Part shown: in pieces, positions 26,072-35,518 of the stretch | Layout of the letters: every line of letters starts with the position of its first letter | Numbering within the stretch: position 1 is the stretch's first letter | Origin: Sphingomonas lenta | GTDB lineage: Bacteria; Pseudomonadota; Alphaproteobacteria; Sphingomonadales; Sphingomonadaceae | Length of the DNA stretch: 64,000 nucleotides | Direction: 5' to 3' | Assembly (NCBI RefSeq): GCF_002288825.1 | Contig: NZ_NSLI01000003.1 | Span: forward strand, 186,001-250,000 | Translations under genes and position numbers: made by a program | The notes under the pieces: generated by a model | Seen by the model: only the letters and a program-made list of their open reading frames with translations | What the model was told of the DNA's origin: nothing | Databases searched by the model: none

Positions 26072-26686
26072 ATGTCGAAGCGCGCCAGCGCCAAGTATAA
26101 GCTCGACCGCCGGATGGGCGAGAACATCTGGGGTCGCCCGAAGAGCCCGGTCAACAAGCGCGAATACGGCCCCGGCCAGCACGGCCAGCGCCGCAAGGGC
26201 AAGATGTCGGATTTCGGCATCCAGCTGCGCGCCAAGCAGAAGCTGAAGGGCTATTACGGCGACGTCACCGAGAAGCAGTTCAAGGCGGCGTACCAGGAAG
26301 CCGCCCGCATGAAGGGCGACACCAGCCAGAACCTGATCGGCCTGCTCGAGCAGCGGCTCGACATGATCGTGTACCGCGCCAAGTTCGCCCCCACCATCTG
26401 GGCGGCGCGCCAGCTGGTCAGCCACGGCCATGTCCGCGTGAACGGCGTGAAGTGCAACATCGCGTCGCGCCGCTGCTTCGTCGGCGACGAGATCACGCTG
26501 GGCTCCAAGGCGCAGGAGATGGCGTTGGTGTTGGAGGCGCAGAGCCTGGCCGAGCGCGACATCCCCGACTACGTCGCGCCGGACGGCGCGGCCAAGGTCA
26601 CCTTCGTGCGCGTCCCGACGCTCGACGAGGTGCCCTACCCGGTGAAGATGGAGCCGAACCTCGTGGTCGAGTTCTACTCGCGCTAA
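26072..26686 (+). CDS. rpsD: 30S ribosomal protein S4
   Basis: 204 residues. Opens [20 protein letters not shown], followed by [15 protein letters not shown] and the S4 RNA-binding domain ([30 protein letters not shown]). Primary 16S-binding assembly protein; in many bacteria it also autoregulates. The 154-bp leader 25918-26071 has no gene and was not resolved into a regulatory structure. As often in alphaproteobacteria it stands outside the main ribosomal operons. Confidence 0.98.
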   Translation: MSKRASAKYKLDRRMGENIWGRPKSPVNKREYGPGQHGQRRKGKMSDFGIQLRAKQKLKGYYGDVTEKQFKAAYQEAARMKGDTSQNLIGLLEQRLDMIVYRAKFAPTIWAARQLVSHGHVRVNGVKCNIASRRCFVGDEITLGSKAQEMALVLEAQSLAERDIPDYVAPDGAAKVTFVRVPTLDEVPYPVKMEPNLVVEFYSR

Positions 26687-26782
26687 GGCGCAGGGCGGCT
26701 TGCGCCACCCTGGCGCAAGACTCGCCCAAGCCCGGCCGGCGCGAGCGCGCTCGCGACCGACGACGCGGCTTCGCCGCGGCGC
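26687..26782 (-). repeat. Modular hairpin element, copy c (directly after rpsD)
   Basis: Begins at the first base after the rpsD stop. Reading with rpsD: GGCGCAGGGCGG, V2 hairpin (CTTGCGCC/GGCGCAAG arms), ACTCGCCCAAGC, CCGGCCGG, V1 hairpin (CGCGAG/CTCGCG), then the constant module complement GACGACGCGGCTTCGCCGCG at 26758-26777. Confidence 0.78.
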
Positions 26783-26804
26783 TGCCGGGCTCAAGAAACT
26801 TGCG

Positions 26805-26834
26805 AAAGGGCGGTCCCGCTAGGGGCCGCCTTTT
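26805..26834 (+). terminator. Rho-independent terminator after rpsD
   Basis: A GC-rich hairpin, GGGCGGTCCC then a GCTA loop then GGGGCCGCC, is followed directly by TTTTT (26830-26835). It is the clearest intrinsic terminator in the window and lies just beyond repeat copy c. Confidence 0.82.
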
Positions 26835-27001
26835 TCGTCTGTGGAGGCCGACGCGGGAGCAGGTCCCGCGCCGTCGGACGGGGCTGCGGCCCCGCCGGCC
26901 GGGCCGCTCGGATCGTGCGGCGGGGCGGATTTGGAACAGACGGCCGTGCGTTCGGGTTGGACCTGGGTATCTGTTTCCCGCCTTGCACGATCGGAGCGGC
27001 C

Positions 27002-27265
27002 ATGGGCACCAACGCCACCATCAACCCCATCCTCCTCACCACGGGCCTGTGCATCCTGGCCTCGATCCTGCTCGCGATCATCGGTTTCGTGCTCCGCAGC
27101 CGCGGCAAGCTGCGCGCGCAGGGGCCGGCGCTGGCCTGGGCGATCCTGACGATCCTGCCTCTTTTCGGCGCGGGTGCGGCGATGTTCACCAAGCACGAGG
27201 TGGAGCATGCGGTGGGCGTCACCAACTCTGGCGATAATGCGGAAAACGTGAAGTCCGCTCCTTGA
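27002..27265 (+). CDS. Small two-helix membrane protein
   Basis: 87 residues from ATG 27002, with GGAGCGG upstream. Two transmembrane helices (LLTTGLCILASILLAIIGFV and ALAWAILTILPLFGAGAAMF) and a polar C-terminus ending AENVKSAP. A near-copy of the last eight codons plus stop recurs at 27282-27308. Function unknown. Confidence 0.65.
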   Translation: MGTNATINPILLTTGLCILASILLAIIGFVLRSRGKLRAQGPALAWAILTILPLFGAGAAMFTKHEVEHAVGVTNSGDNAENVKSAP

Positions 27266-27308
27266 GAAGCGGACGTTCGGGGCGGAGAACGTGAAGTCCG
27301 CGCCCTGA
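27239..27308 (+). repeat. Imperfect direct repeat of a gene's last codons
   Basis: Units 27239-27265 and 27282-27308, each 27 bp, both translate to AENVKSAP and a stop. The first is the real end of the small membrane protein gene; the second is non-coding. They differ at three bases, all silent. A short hairpin (GTCCGC/GCGGAC) spans the junction. Confidence 0.6.
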
Positions 27309-27347
27309 TCTAGTCGGCCCCGCGCGCGGCCGCTAAACGCCTGCGCC

Positions 27348-28322
27348 ATGACGAATGCGCCTCCCCCGCCCGAATGGGCGCCCCATGACGCGGTCTGGAT
27401 CGGGTTCCCGTCGCATCCCGAGCTCTGGTTGGACGACCTGGAGCCCGCGCGCGCCGAGGTCGCGGCGTTCGCGCGCGCGGTCCACGCCGGCGGATCGGGG
27501 GAGCGCGTGATCCTGGTCGCCGCCGACGCGGAGGCCGGCGCGGCGGCCACCGACATGTGCCCCTTCGCCGAGGTGGTGCTGGAGCCGTTCGGCGACATCT
27601 GGCTGCGCGACACGGGGCCGATCGTCGGCGGCGAGGGCGGCGCGCACGCGTTCCGCTTCAACGGCTGGGGCGGCAAGTACGACCTGCCGGGTGACGACGA
27701 CCTCGCGCCCCGGCTCGCGGCGCGGGCGGGGCTGCCGGTGGCCCAGGCCGAGTGGATCCTGGAGGGCGGCGCGATCGACGGCGACGGGACGGGCACGGTC
27801 GTCACCACGCGCCAGTGCCTGCTCAACCCCAACCGCAACCCGCAGATGGGCGAGGCCGAGGTCGAGCGTCGGCTGCGGGAGGATCTGGGCTTCAGCCGCG
27901 TGGTGTGGCTGGAGGAGGGGCTCTTGAACGACCATACCGACGGCCATGTCGACAACCTCGCGCGCTTCGTCGCGCCCGGCCGCGTGGCGATCCCGGAGGC
28001 GACGGAGAACGACCCGAACTGGCAGGTCTATCAGCACGCGGTGCGCGACGCGCGCGCGGGCGGGCTGGAGGTGGTGATCGTGCCGTCGCCCGGACGCGTG
28101 CTCAGGGACGAGGAGATCGTGCCGGCGAGCTACATGAACTTCTACGTCGGCAATGCGACGGTGGTGGTGCCGATCTACGGCGCGGCCAACGACGAGGCGG
28201 CGGTGGCCGCGATCGGCGCGCTGTTCCCCGACCGGGTGGCGATCGGGTTGAGGGCGGACCATATCCTGACGGGAGGCGGAAGCTTCCACTGCATCAGCCA
28301 GCAACTGCCGAGGCGTACGTGA
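27348..28322 (+). CDS. aguA: Agmatine deiminase
   Basis: 324 residues, guanidino-group-modifying enzyme converting agmatine to N-carbamoylputrescine. Motifs: [28 protein letters not shown] and the catalytic cysteine in [13 protein letters not shown] at the extreme C-terminus. Slightly shorter than plant enzymes but normal for bacteria. Coupled to aguB by a GTGA overlap, so the pair makes putrescine from agmatine. Confidence 0.95.
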   Translation: MTNAPPPPEWAPHDAVWIGFPSHPELWLDDLEPARAEVAAFARAVHAGGSGERVILVAADAEAGAAATDMCPFAEVVLEPFGDIWLRDTGPIVGGEGGAHAFRFNGWGGKYDLPGDDDLAPRLAARAGLPVAQAEWILEGGAIDGDGTGTVVTTRQCLLNPNRNPQMGEAEVERRLREDLGFSRVVWLEEGLLNDHTDGHVDNLARFVAPGRVAIPEATENDPNWQVYQHAVRDARAGGLEVVIVPSPGRVLRDEEIVPASYMNFYVGNATVVVPIYGAANDEAAVAAIGALFPDRVAIGLRADHILTGGGSFHCISQQLPRRT

Positions 28323-29167
28323 CCGAACTGACCGTGGGCGCGCTGCAGCTCGCCTTTTCCAACGACCTGGAACGTAACATCGCCGACGTCTCTCGCCTGG
28401 TGCGCGAGGCGGCCGCCAAAGGCGCGCAGGTGGTGCTGCCGCCCGAGCTGTTCGAGGGCGAGTATTTCTGCCGCGTCGAGGACGAGGGGCTGTTTGCCAA
28501 TGCTAAGCCCGCGGGCGAGCACCGCGCGGTGCTGGCGATGCGGGAGTTGGCGCGGGAGCTCAAGATCCACATCCCGACCAGCTTCTTCGAGGCGGACGGG
28601 CCGCACCACTACAACTCGCTCGCGATGATCGGGCCCGCCGGCGAGGTCCAGGGCGTGTACCGCAAGAGCCATATTCCCGACGGGCCGGGTTATGAGGAGA
28701 AGTTCTACTTCCGCCCCGGCAATACCGGGTTCAAGGTGTGGGAGGGGCCGGGCGCGAAGCTGGGCGTGGGCGTGTGCTGGGACCAATGGTATCCGGAGAC
28801 GGCGCGCGCCTTGATGCTGATGGGGGCGGAGATCCTGTTCTACCCCACCGCGATCGGCTCCGAGCCGCACGACACGTCGCTCGACACCGCCAGGCTGTGG
28901 CGGCGCGCGATGGTGGGGCATGCCGTCAGCAACGTCGTGCCCGTCGTCGCCGCCAATCGCGTCGGGACCGAGCACGGCCAGACCTTCTACGGCACCAGCT
29001 TCATCTGCGACGAGCGCGGGGACGTGTTGGCCGAGCTCGACCGCGAGGAGGAAGGCGTGATCACCGCGACGCTCGACCTCGACCGCGTCAAGCGCCACCG
29101 TGCGGCGTTCGGCTTCTTCCGCGACCGGCGGCCGGAACTGTACGGGCGGCTGACGCAGGACGTCTAG
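28319..29167 (+). CDS. aguB: N-carbamoylputrescine amidase
   Basis: 282 residues from GTG 28319. Nitrilase-superfamily amidase with the Glu-Lys-Cys triad: [12 protein letters not shown] (Glu), [12 protein letters not shown] (Lys) and [15 protein letters not shown] (Cys). [12 protein letters not shown] and [12 protein letters not shown] are typical of the AguB group. It completes putrescine synthesis after aguA. Its stop overlaps the stop of the uracil-DNA glycosylase gene by 4 bp, tail to tail. Confidence 0.95.
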   Translation: MTELTVGALQLAFSNDLERNIADVSRLVREAAAKGAQVVLPPELFEGEYFCRVEDEGLFANAKPAGEHRAVLAMRELARELKIHIPTSFFEADGPHHYNSLAMIGPAGEVQGVYRKSHIPDGPGYEEKFYFRPGNTGFKVWEGPGAKLGVGVCWDQWYPETARALMLMGAEILFYPTAIGSEPHDTSLDTARLWRRAMVGHAVSNVVPVVAANRVGTEHGQTFYGTSFICDERGDVLAELDREEEGVITATLDLDRVKRHRAAFGFFRDRRPELYGRLTQDV

Positions 29168-29874
29168 GCGGGCCGCAACTCCAGCGCGCGGGCGAACACG
29201 GCCTCGAACATGGGCGCCGTCAGCTTGCCCGTGTTCTGGTTATAGCGCGAGCAGTGGTAGCTATCGAGGAGGACGCGGCCGCCGGGCGCGGAGTGCTCCG
29301 CCAGGTGGCCGAACTTGGTCTGGGACGGCTTCAGGCCGAGCACGCGCGTGGCGGTGTCGTGGGCGATCTGGCCCAGCGCCACGAACACGCGCGCATGGGC
29401 GAGCGCCTGCACGGGGCCTTCCAGGAACGGGCGGCAGGTGCGGACCTCGGCGGGGGTGGGCTTGTTCTCCGGCGGCAGGCAGCGCACGCCGTTGACGATG
29501 ATCGCGCCGTTCAAGCGGAAGCCGTCGTCGGGGCTGGCGCGGTACTCGCCGGTCGCGAGGCCGAACTTGGCGAGCGTGGCGTAGAGCAGCTCGCCCGCGT
29601 AATCGCCCGTGAAGGCGCGCCCCGTCCGGTTCGCGCCGTGCTTGCCGGGTGCCAAGCCCACGATCGCGAGCCAGGCTTGCGGGTCGCCAAAGGCGGGGAC
29701 GGGCGCGTTCCACCAGTCCGGATGCCCGCGGCGGCACTCTTCGCGGAACGCGACGAGGCGCGGGCAGAGCGGGCAGTCGTGCGGAGGTTCGGTATGGGGA
29801 AGCGGCGACGGAGCCGGCCCGTCGAAATACTCACCTTCGTGCTGAGCTTGTCGAAGCACCGCTTTTCTCGCCAC
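29164..29874 (-). CDS. Uracil-DNA glycosylase family 5 (UDGb)
   Basis: 236 residues from GTG 29874. UDGb landmarks: iron-sulphur cysteines in CPLCPRL and later VRCLPPENKP / VRTC, the active-site segment IVGLAPGKHGANRTGRAFTG and the DSYHCSRYNQNTG motif near the end. It removes uracil and related deaminated bases. The first ~12 residues are encoded by one arm of a dispersed repeat (29833-29938), so the true N-terminus may have been rebuilt by that repeat; a GTG at 29859 is an alternative. Confidence 0.88.
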   Translation of the reverse strand: MARKAVLRQAQHEGEYFDGPAPSPLPHTEPPHDCPLCPRLVAFREECRRGHPDWWNAPVPAFGDPQAWLAIVGLAPGKHGANRTGRAFTGDYAGELLYATLAKFGLATGEYRASPDDGFRLNGAIIVNGVRCLPPENKPTPAEVRTCRPFLEGPVQALAHARVFVALGQIAHDTATRVLGLKPSQTKFGHLAEHSAPGGRVLLDSYHCSRYNQNTGKLTAPMFEAVFARALELRPA

Positions 29875-29938
29875 CGTGGAAAGAAGAACAGCCGTTGGGC
29901 TACGCCCGCCTGCGGCCCGACAAGCTCAGGGCGAACGG
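29833..29938. repeat. Inverted repeat of the CTGAGCTTGTCGAAG family
   Basis: Left arm contains GTGCTGAGCTTGTCGAAGCAC, right arm GACAAGCTCAGGGCGAACGG (29919-29938). A sister copy is at 48666-48750 with CGCCCTGAGCTTGTCGAAGG. The left arm overlaps the 5' end of the UDGb gene. Confidence 0.68.
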
Positions 29939-29974
29939 ATGTATTTAGCTGAAACGAGGCCCTAAGCGCGACGC

Positions 29975-30451
29975 ATGGGGACGGCAACCTATCTGGTGGC
30001 CTTAGGCTCAAACCGGCGGAGCAGGTGGGGCTCGCCGGAGCGGACGGTCGCGGCGGCGCTCGACGCGATCGGCGGGGTGATCGCCGCGTCGCCGCTGCTC
30101 GGCACGCCCGCCATGGGGCCGTCGTCCAGGCGTTTCGTCAATGCGGTGGCGCTGGTCGAGAGCGCGGAGGAGCCGCCGGCGATGCTCGAACGGCTGAAGC
30201 GGATCGAGCGCGGCTTCGGACGGCGGCCCGGCCGGCGCTGGGGCGCGCGGGTGATCGACCTCGACCTGATCGGCTGGTCGGGCGGCACCTGGGCGGGTCC
30301 GGGCCTCGTCGTGCCGCACCCGTCCTTCCGCGAGCGTCGCTTCGTGCTCGCGCCCTTGGCGGCGGTCGCACCCCGCTGGCGCGATCCGGTGACGGGGCGG
30401 ACGGCGCGGCAGTTGCTGGCGCTGGTTGACCGGCGGCGACCGCGCTCCTAG
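29975..30451 (+). CDS. folK: HPPK, 2-amino-4-hydroxy-6-hydroxymethyldihydropteridine pyrophosphokinase
   Basis: 158 residues. Transfers pyrophosphate from ATP to hydroxymethyl-dihydropterin in folate synthesis; folP lies at 48757 rather than beside it. Motifs: YLVALGSN at the start, FVNAVALVES, RRWGARVIDLDLIGW (metal-binding Asp pair) and VPHPSFRERRFVLAPLA. It is followed 16 bp later by tRNA-Lys. Confidence 0.94.
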   Translation: MGTATYLVALGSNRRSRWGSPERTVAAALDAIGGVIAASPLLGTPAMGPSSRRFVNAVALVESAEEPPAMLERLKRIERGFGRRPGRRWGARVIDLDLIGWSGGTWAGPGLVVPHPSFRERRFVLAPLAAVAPRWRDPVTGRTARQLLALVDRRRPRS

Positions 30452-30467
30452 GTCCGGCTCGCCTCGT

Positions 30468-30543
30468 GGGTCCGTAGCTCAGTCGGTAGAGCAAGCGACT
30501 TTTAATCGAGAGGTCCCGGGTTCGAGCCCCGGCGGACCCACCA
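30468..30543 (+). tRNA. tRNA-Lys (anticodon TTT)
   Basis: 76 nt with a full cloverleaf: acceptor GGGTCCG/CGGACCC, D-loop GCTCAGTCGGTAGAGC, anticodon loop CTTTTAA, T-arm CCGGGTTCGAGCCCCGG, discriminator A and encoded CCA at 30541-30543. Confidence 0.97.
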
Positions 30544-30585
30544 GGCGACCCGGCCGGACCTGAGCCCGGCCGGAGCCGCATCACA

Positions 30586-30966
30586 TCAGGCCTTCTTGCG
30601 GCCGCGCTTCGGGTTGGCGGCGGCTTCCTTGTCCTCCTCTTCGTCGCCCTGCTCCTCGCCGGCCTCGGTCAGCGCTTCGCCCAATGCACGGATCTTGTCG
30701 CCGTTCTTGTCGGCGCGGTCGGCGATCTTGACGGTGTTCTGGCCGAGCCGGTGCAGGAGCGCGTGGATGCGGTCGGCATCCGGGTTGTCCTTCTCGAGCT
30801 GCTTCCGGAGCGACTGCAGATCGCGCAGGATGCCCTTGGCGCCGGTCACGTCCGTGTCGGCGAGCGCCGTCTCCCAATCCTCCACCAGGTGTGCGCCCTT
30901 GTCGGGCTTGGTCTGCTCCAGCCCCTTGTTGACCGCGTTCATGGTGGCCGCGAACTTGATCGCCAT
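30586..30966 (-). CDS. Hypothetical, highly charged helical protein
   Basis: 126 residues. Predominantly helical heptad-like sequence (GLEQTKPDKGAHLVEDWETA, LRDLQSLRKQLEKDNPDADR) ending in an acidic run (EEQGDEEEDKEAA) and a basic tip (KRGRKKA). No signal, no known domain. Coding quality is high and the ATG has a good GGAAAGGA upstream. Probably a cytoplasmic structural or nucleic-acid-associated protein; no function assigned. Confidence 0.75.
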   Translation of the reverse strand: MAIKFAATMNAVNKGLEQTKPDKGAHLVEDWETALADTDVTGAKGILRDLQSLRKQLEKDNPDADRIHALLHRLGQNTVKIADRADKNGDKIRALGEALTEAGEEQGDEEEDKEAAANPKRGRKKA

Positions 30967-30973
30967 TCCTTGT

Positions 30974-31015
30974 CCTTTCCCTCCGCCGCGTGCGTGCGGC
31001 GCGGGGGAGGGAAGG
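30974..31015. terminator. GC-rich hairpin between galE and the charged-protein gene
   Basis: Stem GCCGC/GCGGC with outer CCCTCC against GGGAGGG, no T-run on either strand. It lies after the galE stop (minus strand) and just before the next minus-strand gene, so it may act as a weak terminator or a processing site. It also resembles the CCTCCCC palindromes elsewhere in the window. Confidence 0.35.
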
Positions 31016-31041
31016 CTTGGGCGAACGGGAGGTTCCGCCGC

Positions 31042-32043
31042 TTAGGGGCCCATTTCGGCGAGCCGACGCTCCCAGGCGAGCGCGTCCTGGACGATGGTGT
31101 CGAGGTCGTCGCGCTCGGGCCGCCAGCTGATCGTTGACAGGATCGCGCCGTTGTCGGCGACGAGCTCCGCCGGGTCGCCCGCGCGGCGGCCCTCCAGCTT
31201 GCGCTGAATCTTCATGTTGGTAACCCTGTCCACCGCGTCGAGCACTTCGAGCACGGAGAAGCCGCGGCCGTAGCCGCAGTTGAGCGTGTGGCTCTCGGCC
31301 GGGCGCTCGACCAGCAGCGCGAGCGCGGCGACGTGCGCCGCGGCGAGGTCGGAGACGTGGATGTAGTCGCGCACGCCCGTGCCGTCGCGGGTCGGGAAGT
31401 CGGTGCCGAACACGGCCACGTGCGCGCGCTTGCCGGTGGCGGCCTCGGCGGCGATCTTGATGAGATGCGTCGCGCCTTGCGTCGACTGGCCCGAGCGGCC
31501 CTCGGGGTCGGCGCCGGCGACGTTGAAGTAGCGGAGTGCGCAGTAATTCATCGGGTGCGCGAAGGCGACGTCGCGGAGCATGTGCTCCGTCATCAGCTTC
31601 GACATGCCATAGGGGTTGATGGGCCGCTGCGGGTCGCTCTCCTTGATCGGCACGCGCTCGGGCGTGCCGTAGGTCGCCGCCGTCGAGGAGAAGATGAAGT
31701 GCGGCACGCCGGTCACGACCGCGCTCTCGATCAGCGCGCGCGAGGCGGCGGTGTTGTTGCGGTAGTATTTGAGCGGATCGCTGACGGACTCGGGCACGAC
31801 CACCGAACCGGCGAAGTGCATGATGGCGCGGACGCTATGATCTCGGATGACGTCGCGCACGCGCCCGTCGGCGACGTCCGCCACCTCCAGCGTCGCGCGC
31901 GGGTCGACGGCCCAGTCGAAGCCGGTGACGAGATTATCGACGACTACGACCTCGTAGCCCGCGTCCAACAGCGCGAGCACGGCGTGGCTGCCGATATAGC
32001 CTGCGCCGCCCGTCACCATCACCTTACCGTTCAGCGCCGCCAT
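31042..32043 (-). CDS. galE: UDP-glucose 4-epimerase
   Basis: 333 residues from ATG 32043 (AGGGAG five bases upstream). Rossmann motif [13 protein letters not shown], catalytic YGMSK with upstream SSTAATYG, and substrate loops [13 protein letters not shown] and HVSDLAAAH. Interconverts UDP-glucose and UDP-galactose for surface polysaccharides. A GTG at 32049 gives a two-residue longer form. Diverges from msrA with 73 bp between. Confidence 0.94.
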   Translation of the reverse strand: MAALNGKVMVTGGAGYIGSHAVLALLDAGYEVVVVDNLVTGFDWAVDPRATLEVADVADGRVRDVIRDHSVRAIMHFAGSVVVPESVSDPLKYYRNNTAASRALIESAVVTGVPHFIFSSTAATYGTPERVPIKESDPQRPINPYGMSKLMTEHMLRDVAFAHPMNYCALRYFNVAGADPEGRSGQSTQGATHLIKIAAEAATGKRAHVAVFGTDFPTRDGTGVRDYIHVSDLAAAHVAALALLVERPAESHTLNCGYGRGFSVLEVLDAVDRVTNMKIQRKLEGRRAGDPAELVADNGAILSTISWRPERDDLDTIVQDALAWERRLAEMGP

Positions 32044-32116
32044 ATCCACTCCCTGGACCGTCGTTGCCGGCCCCCTAGCGGCTTCCTATCTTCGGCGAAA
32101 CCAACGGAGATCAGAC

Positions 32117-32659
32117 ATGACCGAATATGCGACGCTGGCCGGCGGCTGCTTCTGGTGCACGGAGGCGGTGTTCAAGGACGTGATCGGCGTCGAAACGGTC
32201 GAGAGCGGCTATATCGGTGGGCGCGTGCCCAACCCCACCTACAAGCAGGTCTGCGGCGGCGACACGGGCCATGCGGAGGCGATCCGCGTCGGGTTCGACC
32301 CGAATCAGGTGAGCTACGCCGACCTGCTCGACATCTTCTTCGCGACGCACGATCCGACGCAGCTCAACCGGCAGGGCAACGACGTCGGCACGCAGTATCG
32401 CTCGGCGATCTTTCCGCATTCGGCGGAGCAGGAGGCGGAAGCCCGCGCCGCGATCGAGCGGGCGCAGGCGGATAGTCCCAAGCCGATCGTGACGACGATC
32501 GAGCCCTTGTCCGAGTGGTACACGGCCGAGGGCTACCACCAGGACTATTGGGAGACGTCCGGGCGGTCTAACCCGTACTGCATGGCGGTGATCCCGCCCA
32601 AGCTGCAGAAGCTGCGCAAGAGCTTCGCGGCGCGGGCGAAGTCGATGGCGAACGCTTAG
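32117..32659 (+). CDS. msrA: Peptide-methionine (S)-S-oxide reductase MsrA
   Basis: 180 residues. Catalytic cysteine in [11 protein letters not shown] near residue 13; [16 protein letters not shown] and [19 protein letters not shown] are standard MsrA blocks, and the YHQDYW motif near residue 140 is present. Repairs oxidised methionine. MsrB is not nearby. Confidence 0.95.
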   Translation: MTEYATLAGGCFWCTEAVFKDVIGVETVESGYIGGRVPNPTYKQVCGGDTGHAEAIRVGFDPNQVSYADLLDIFFATHDPTQLNRQGNDVGTQYRSAIFPHSAEQEAEARAAIERAQADSPKPIVTTIEPLSEWYTAEGYHQDYWETSGRSNPYCMAVIPPKLQKLRKSFAARAKSMANA

Positions 32660-32680
32660 GCTTTCGTAGCTATATTCCTT

Positions 32681-32844
32681 CACCCCGGACATGGGTCCCC
32701 AGCAAAGTATTACTTTGCCGGGCGCCCTGTTCCGGGGTCCATCGTTGTCCGCGCGCATCGGTCGCCGGTGATGAGCGGCCGCTTACCTCTTCCTGGCGAC
32801 CGGATCATGCGCACCACGATGGACCCCGGAACAAGTCCGGGGTG
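32681..32844. repeat. Nested 164-bp inverted repeat in the msrA/tsaC gap
   Basis: Outer arms CACCCCGGAC (32681-32690) and GTCCGGGGTG (32835-32844); inner 16-bp arms GTTCCGGGGTCCATCG (32729-32744) and its complement (32817-32832). An AAAGTATTACTTT palindrome lies in the left half (32705-32717), related to the CCCCGCAAAGTA repeats at 51153 and 59805. No gene in the gap. Confidence 0.7.
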
Positions 32845-32859
32845 ACGGGACTGTACGTA

Positions 32860-33789
32860 TCAGCGGTACGCCGCCCTGGTCAGCCGATCGTTGATCGCCT
32901 CGCCGATGCCGTGCGCCGGGATCGGCGCGACGGCGATGCGAAGTTTCGTGGCCGCGTCGGCGCGGTGCAGCGCGTCGAACAGGCGCGCGGCGGCTTGCGT
33001 GAGGTCGCCTCCGGATGAGAGCGTCTCGTCGCCCGCGATCGGGCCGAAACCGATGTGCCACTCGTCCGCGTCGGCGGCGGTCACGTCGAGGCGCACGGGT
33101 TTGCTCGGGGCGTAGTGGCTGAGGAGCTGGCCGGGGGCGGTGATCGCGTCGCCGACGCGCTCGGCCAGAGGGCCGAGGACGGCGGCGACCTGCTCCGCGG
33201 TGATCGGGCCGGGGCGCAGGATCGTGCGACCGCCGACGATGGTCGACTCCAGCCCCGCCTCCGTCGGTCCGTCGTCGAGGATCAGCGGCACGGTCGCGCC
33301 CAGGCTGGCGGCGACGTGCTCGGCGCGGGTGGGGCTGATATGCCCTGAGCGGTTGGCGCTAGGGGCCGCGAGCGGCATGCCGGCGGCGCGGAGAAGCGCC
33401 TGCATCGCGCGATGGGCGGGGACGCGGATCGCGACGGAGGGAAGGCCGGCGGTGACGAGCGACGCGACGGGCGCGCCTTCGCGCAACGGCAGCACGAGCG
33501 TGAGCGGGCCGGGCCAGAAGGCCTGCGCCAGCGCGCGCGCGTCCGCGTCGAACACGGCCAGCGCCTCCGCCGCCGCCGGGTCGGGCACATGGACGATCAG
33601 CGGGTTGAACGAGGGCCGGCCCTTGGCGGCGTAGATGCGGGCGACCGCTTCGGCGCGCGTGGCGTCGGCGGCGAGGCCGTAGACCGTCTCGGTCGGTACC
33701 GCGACGGGCTGGCCGTCGATGATCAGGCGCGCGGCTTCGGCCAGGGCGGGCTCGCCGAAGGGCAGGATGCGCGGGGCTGGATCGGGCAT
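32860..33789 (-). CDS. L-threonylcarbamoyladenylate synthase (Sua5/TsaC family)
   Basis: 309 residues with the YrdC domain in the first ~200 (PVAVPTETVYGLAADATRAE, KGRPSFNPLIVHV, PSANRSGHISPTRAEHV) and the Sua5 extension (LSHYAPSKPVRLD ... NDRLTRAAYR), so the long Sua5 type. Makes threonylcarbamoyl-AMP for t6A37 of ANN-decoding tRNAs. Divergent from the acyl-CoA dehydrogenase gene. Confidence 0.93.
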   Translation of the reverse strand: MPDPAPRILPFGEPALAEAARLIIDGQPVAVPTETVYGLAADATRAEAVARIYAAKGRPSFNPLIVHVPDPAAAEALAVFDADARALAQAFWPGPLTLVLPLREGAPVASLVTAGLPSVAIRVPAHRAMQALLRAAGMPLAAPSANRSGHISPTRAEHVAASLGATVPLILDDGPTEAGLESTIVGGRTILRPGPITAEQVAAVLGPLAERVGDAITAPGQLLSHYAPSKPVRLDVTAADADEWHIGFGPIAGDETLSSGGDLTQAAARLFDALHRADAATKLRIAVAPIPAHGIGEAINDRLTRAAYR

Positions 33790-33838
33790 GGCGCGCCGCT
33801 ATATCGGCCGCATCACCCCTTACGCCAGAGGAACGGGC

Positions 33839-35518
33839 ATGGTCTTCACCCCCGCCGTTGCGGAGCAGCGTTTCGTGCTCGATCACGTCGTCGGCGTCGG
33901 CGAGCTCGGCGCCGAGCCGGACATCGTCGACGCGGTGCTGGAAGGCGTGGGCCAGTTCGCGGAAGGCGAGTGGGCGCCGTTGAAGCGCGTCGGCGACGTG
34001 GTGGGCGCGAAGTGGTCGGAGGATGGCGTGCGTATGCCCGACGGCTTCCCCCAGGCGTACCGCGCGTACGTGGAGGGCGGCTGGGGCACGATCGGGGTGC
34101 CGGAAGCTTATGGCGGGCAGGGTCTGCCCTTCGCGATCCAGACCGCCGTTTTGGAGACGCTGGGTGCCGCCAACATGGCGTTCGCGCTCTGCCCCACGCT
34201 GACGGTGGGTGCGGTCGAGGCGCTGCAGCACCACGGGACGCCCGAGCAGCAGCGACTCTACCTGCCCAAGCTCGCGACGGGCGAGTGGACGGGGACGATG
34301 AACCTGACGGAGCCGCAAGCCGGGTCGGACGTCGGCGCGTTGCGCGCGAAGGCGGAGCCGCGGGACGACGGTACGTGGTCGATCACCGGCACCAAGATCT
34401 ATATCTCGTTCGGCGACCACGACATGGCGGACAACATCGTCCACCTCGTGCTCGCGCGCACGCCGGACGCACCGGCGGGAACCAAGGGCATCTCGCTCTT
34501 TCTCGTCCCTAAGTACCGGTTGAACGAGGACGGGACGGCCGGCGCGTTCAACGACGTCCGCGTGGTGTCGATCGAGCACAAGATGGGGCTGCACGCCTCG
34601 CCCACCTGCGTGCTCAGCTTCGGCGATCATGGCGACTGCGTGGGCGAGCTGATCGGGCCGGTGGGCGGCGGCATGCGCGCCATGTTCACCATGATGAACA
34701 ATGCGCGCCTGAACGTCGGGCTGCAGGGCGTGCAGGTGGCCGAGGCCGCGACGCAGAAGGCGGTGAGCTACGCGCTGGAGCGGGTGCAGGGCGCACGCAA
34801 CGGCGCTCAGGCGCGCATCGTCGAGCACCCGGATGTGCGCCGTATGCTGCTGCGGATGAAGGCGCAGACGCAGGCCGCGCGCGCGCTCGTCTACTACGCC
34901 GCGGGCATGGTCGACCGGGCGTACAAGGGCGACGCCGAGGCGAAGGGCAGGCTCGAGCTGCTGACGCCGCTCGCCAAGGCGCACGCGACCGACATCGGCT
35001 GCGAGGTGTCGAGCATCGGCATCCAGGTGCACGGCGGCATGGGTTACGTCGAGGAGACGGGGGCGGCGCAGTTCTTCCGCGACGCGCGCATCACGCCCAT
35101 TTACGAGGGCACCAACGGCATTCAGGCCGCCGACCTCGTCGGGCGCAAGCTCGGCCTCGACAATGGCGGCGTGTTCGCCAGGCTGGTCGAGGACATGCGC
35201 CGCGACGCCGAAGCCGAGGACCTGAAGGCGCTGGTCGAGACGTGCGACACGGTCGGGCGCAGGCTCGCCACGGCGGAAGCGGACGACAAGCTCGCGGCCT
35301 CCTACCCCTTCCTGACGATGCTCTCGACGGCCGTGTGCGGCTGGTTGATGGAGCGGCAGCTGCGTGCGGCCGGGGACGACGCGTTCGGGCGCACCAAGAC
35401 GGCGGTGGCGCGCTTCTACCTCGACCAGGTCGTGCCCGAGGCGCTGGGCCTGCGCGCCGCCGCGACGCAGAGCGCGGCGCCGCTCTACGCGATCGAGCCG
35501 GAAGCCTTCGCCGCGTGA
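33839..35518 (+). CDS. Acyl-CoA dehydrogenase
   Basis: 559 residues from ATG 33839 after AGAGGA. FAD enzyme: MNLTEPQAGSDVGALRAKAE (flavin contact), TKIYISFGDHDM, MRAMFTMMNNARLNVGLQG, GGMGYVEETG and catalytic-glutamate region PIYEGTNGIQAADLVGRKLG. Length and C-terminal extension fit the long-chain AidB/FadE-like group in sphingomonads. The next two genes overlap in series, forming an operon with NAT and a glycosyltransferase whose link is unclear. Confidence 0.92.
   Translation: MVFTPAVAEQRFVLDHVVGVGELGAEPDIVDAVLEGVGQFAEGEWAPLKRVGDVVGAKWSEDGVRMPDGFPQAYRAYVEGGWGTIGVPEAYGGQGLPFAIQTAVLETLGAANMAFALCPTLTVGAVEALQHHGTPEQQRLYLPKLATGEWTGTMNLTEPQAGSDVGALRAKAEPRDDGTWSITGTKIYISFGDHDMADNIVHLVLARTPDAPAGTKGISLFLVPKYRLNEDGTAGAFNDVRVVSIEHKMGLHASPTCVLSFGDHGDCVGELIGPVGGGMRAMFTMMNNARLNVGLQGVQVAEAATQKAVSYALERVQGARNGAQARIVEHPDVRRMLLRMKAQTQAARALVYYAAGMVDRAYKGDAEAKGRLELLTPLAKAHATDIGCEVSSIGIQVHGGMGYVEETGAAQFFRDARITPIYEGTNGIQAADLVGRKLGLDNGGVFARLVEDMRRDAEAEDLKALVETCDTVGRRLATAEADDKLAASYPFLTMLSTAVCGWLMERQLRAAGDDAFGRTKTAVARFYLDQVVPEALGLRAAATQSAAPLYAIEPEAFAA

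Noticed and set aside
33359..35032. 557-codon minus-strand frame opposite the acyl-CoA dehydrogenase
   Set aside because: Shadow of a gene with full family motifs; its readable tail is the tsaC region in the wrong frame.
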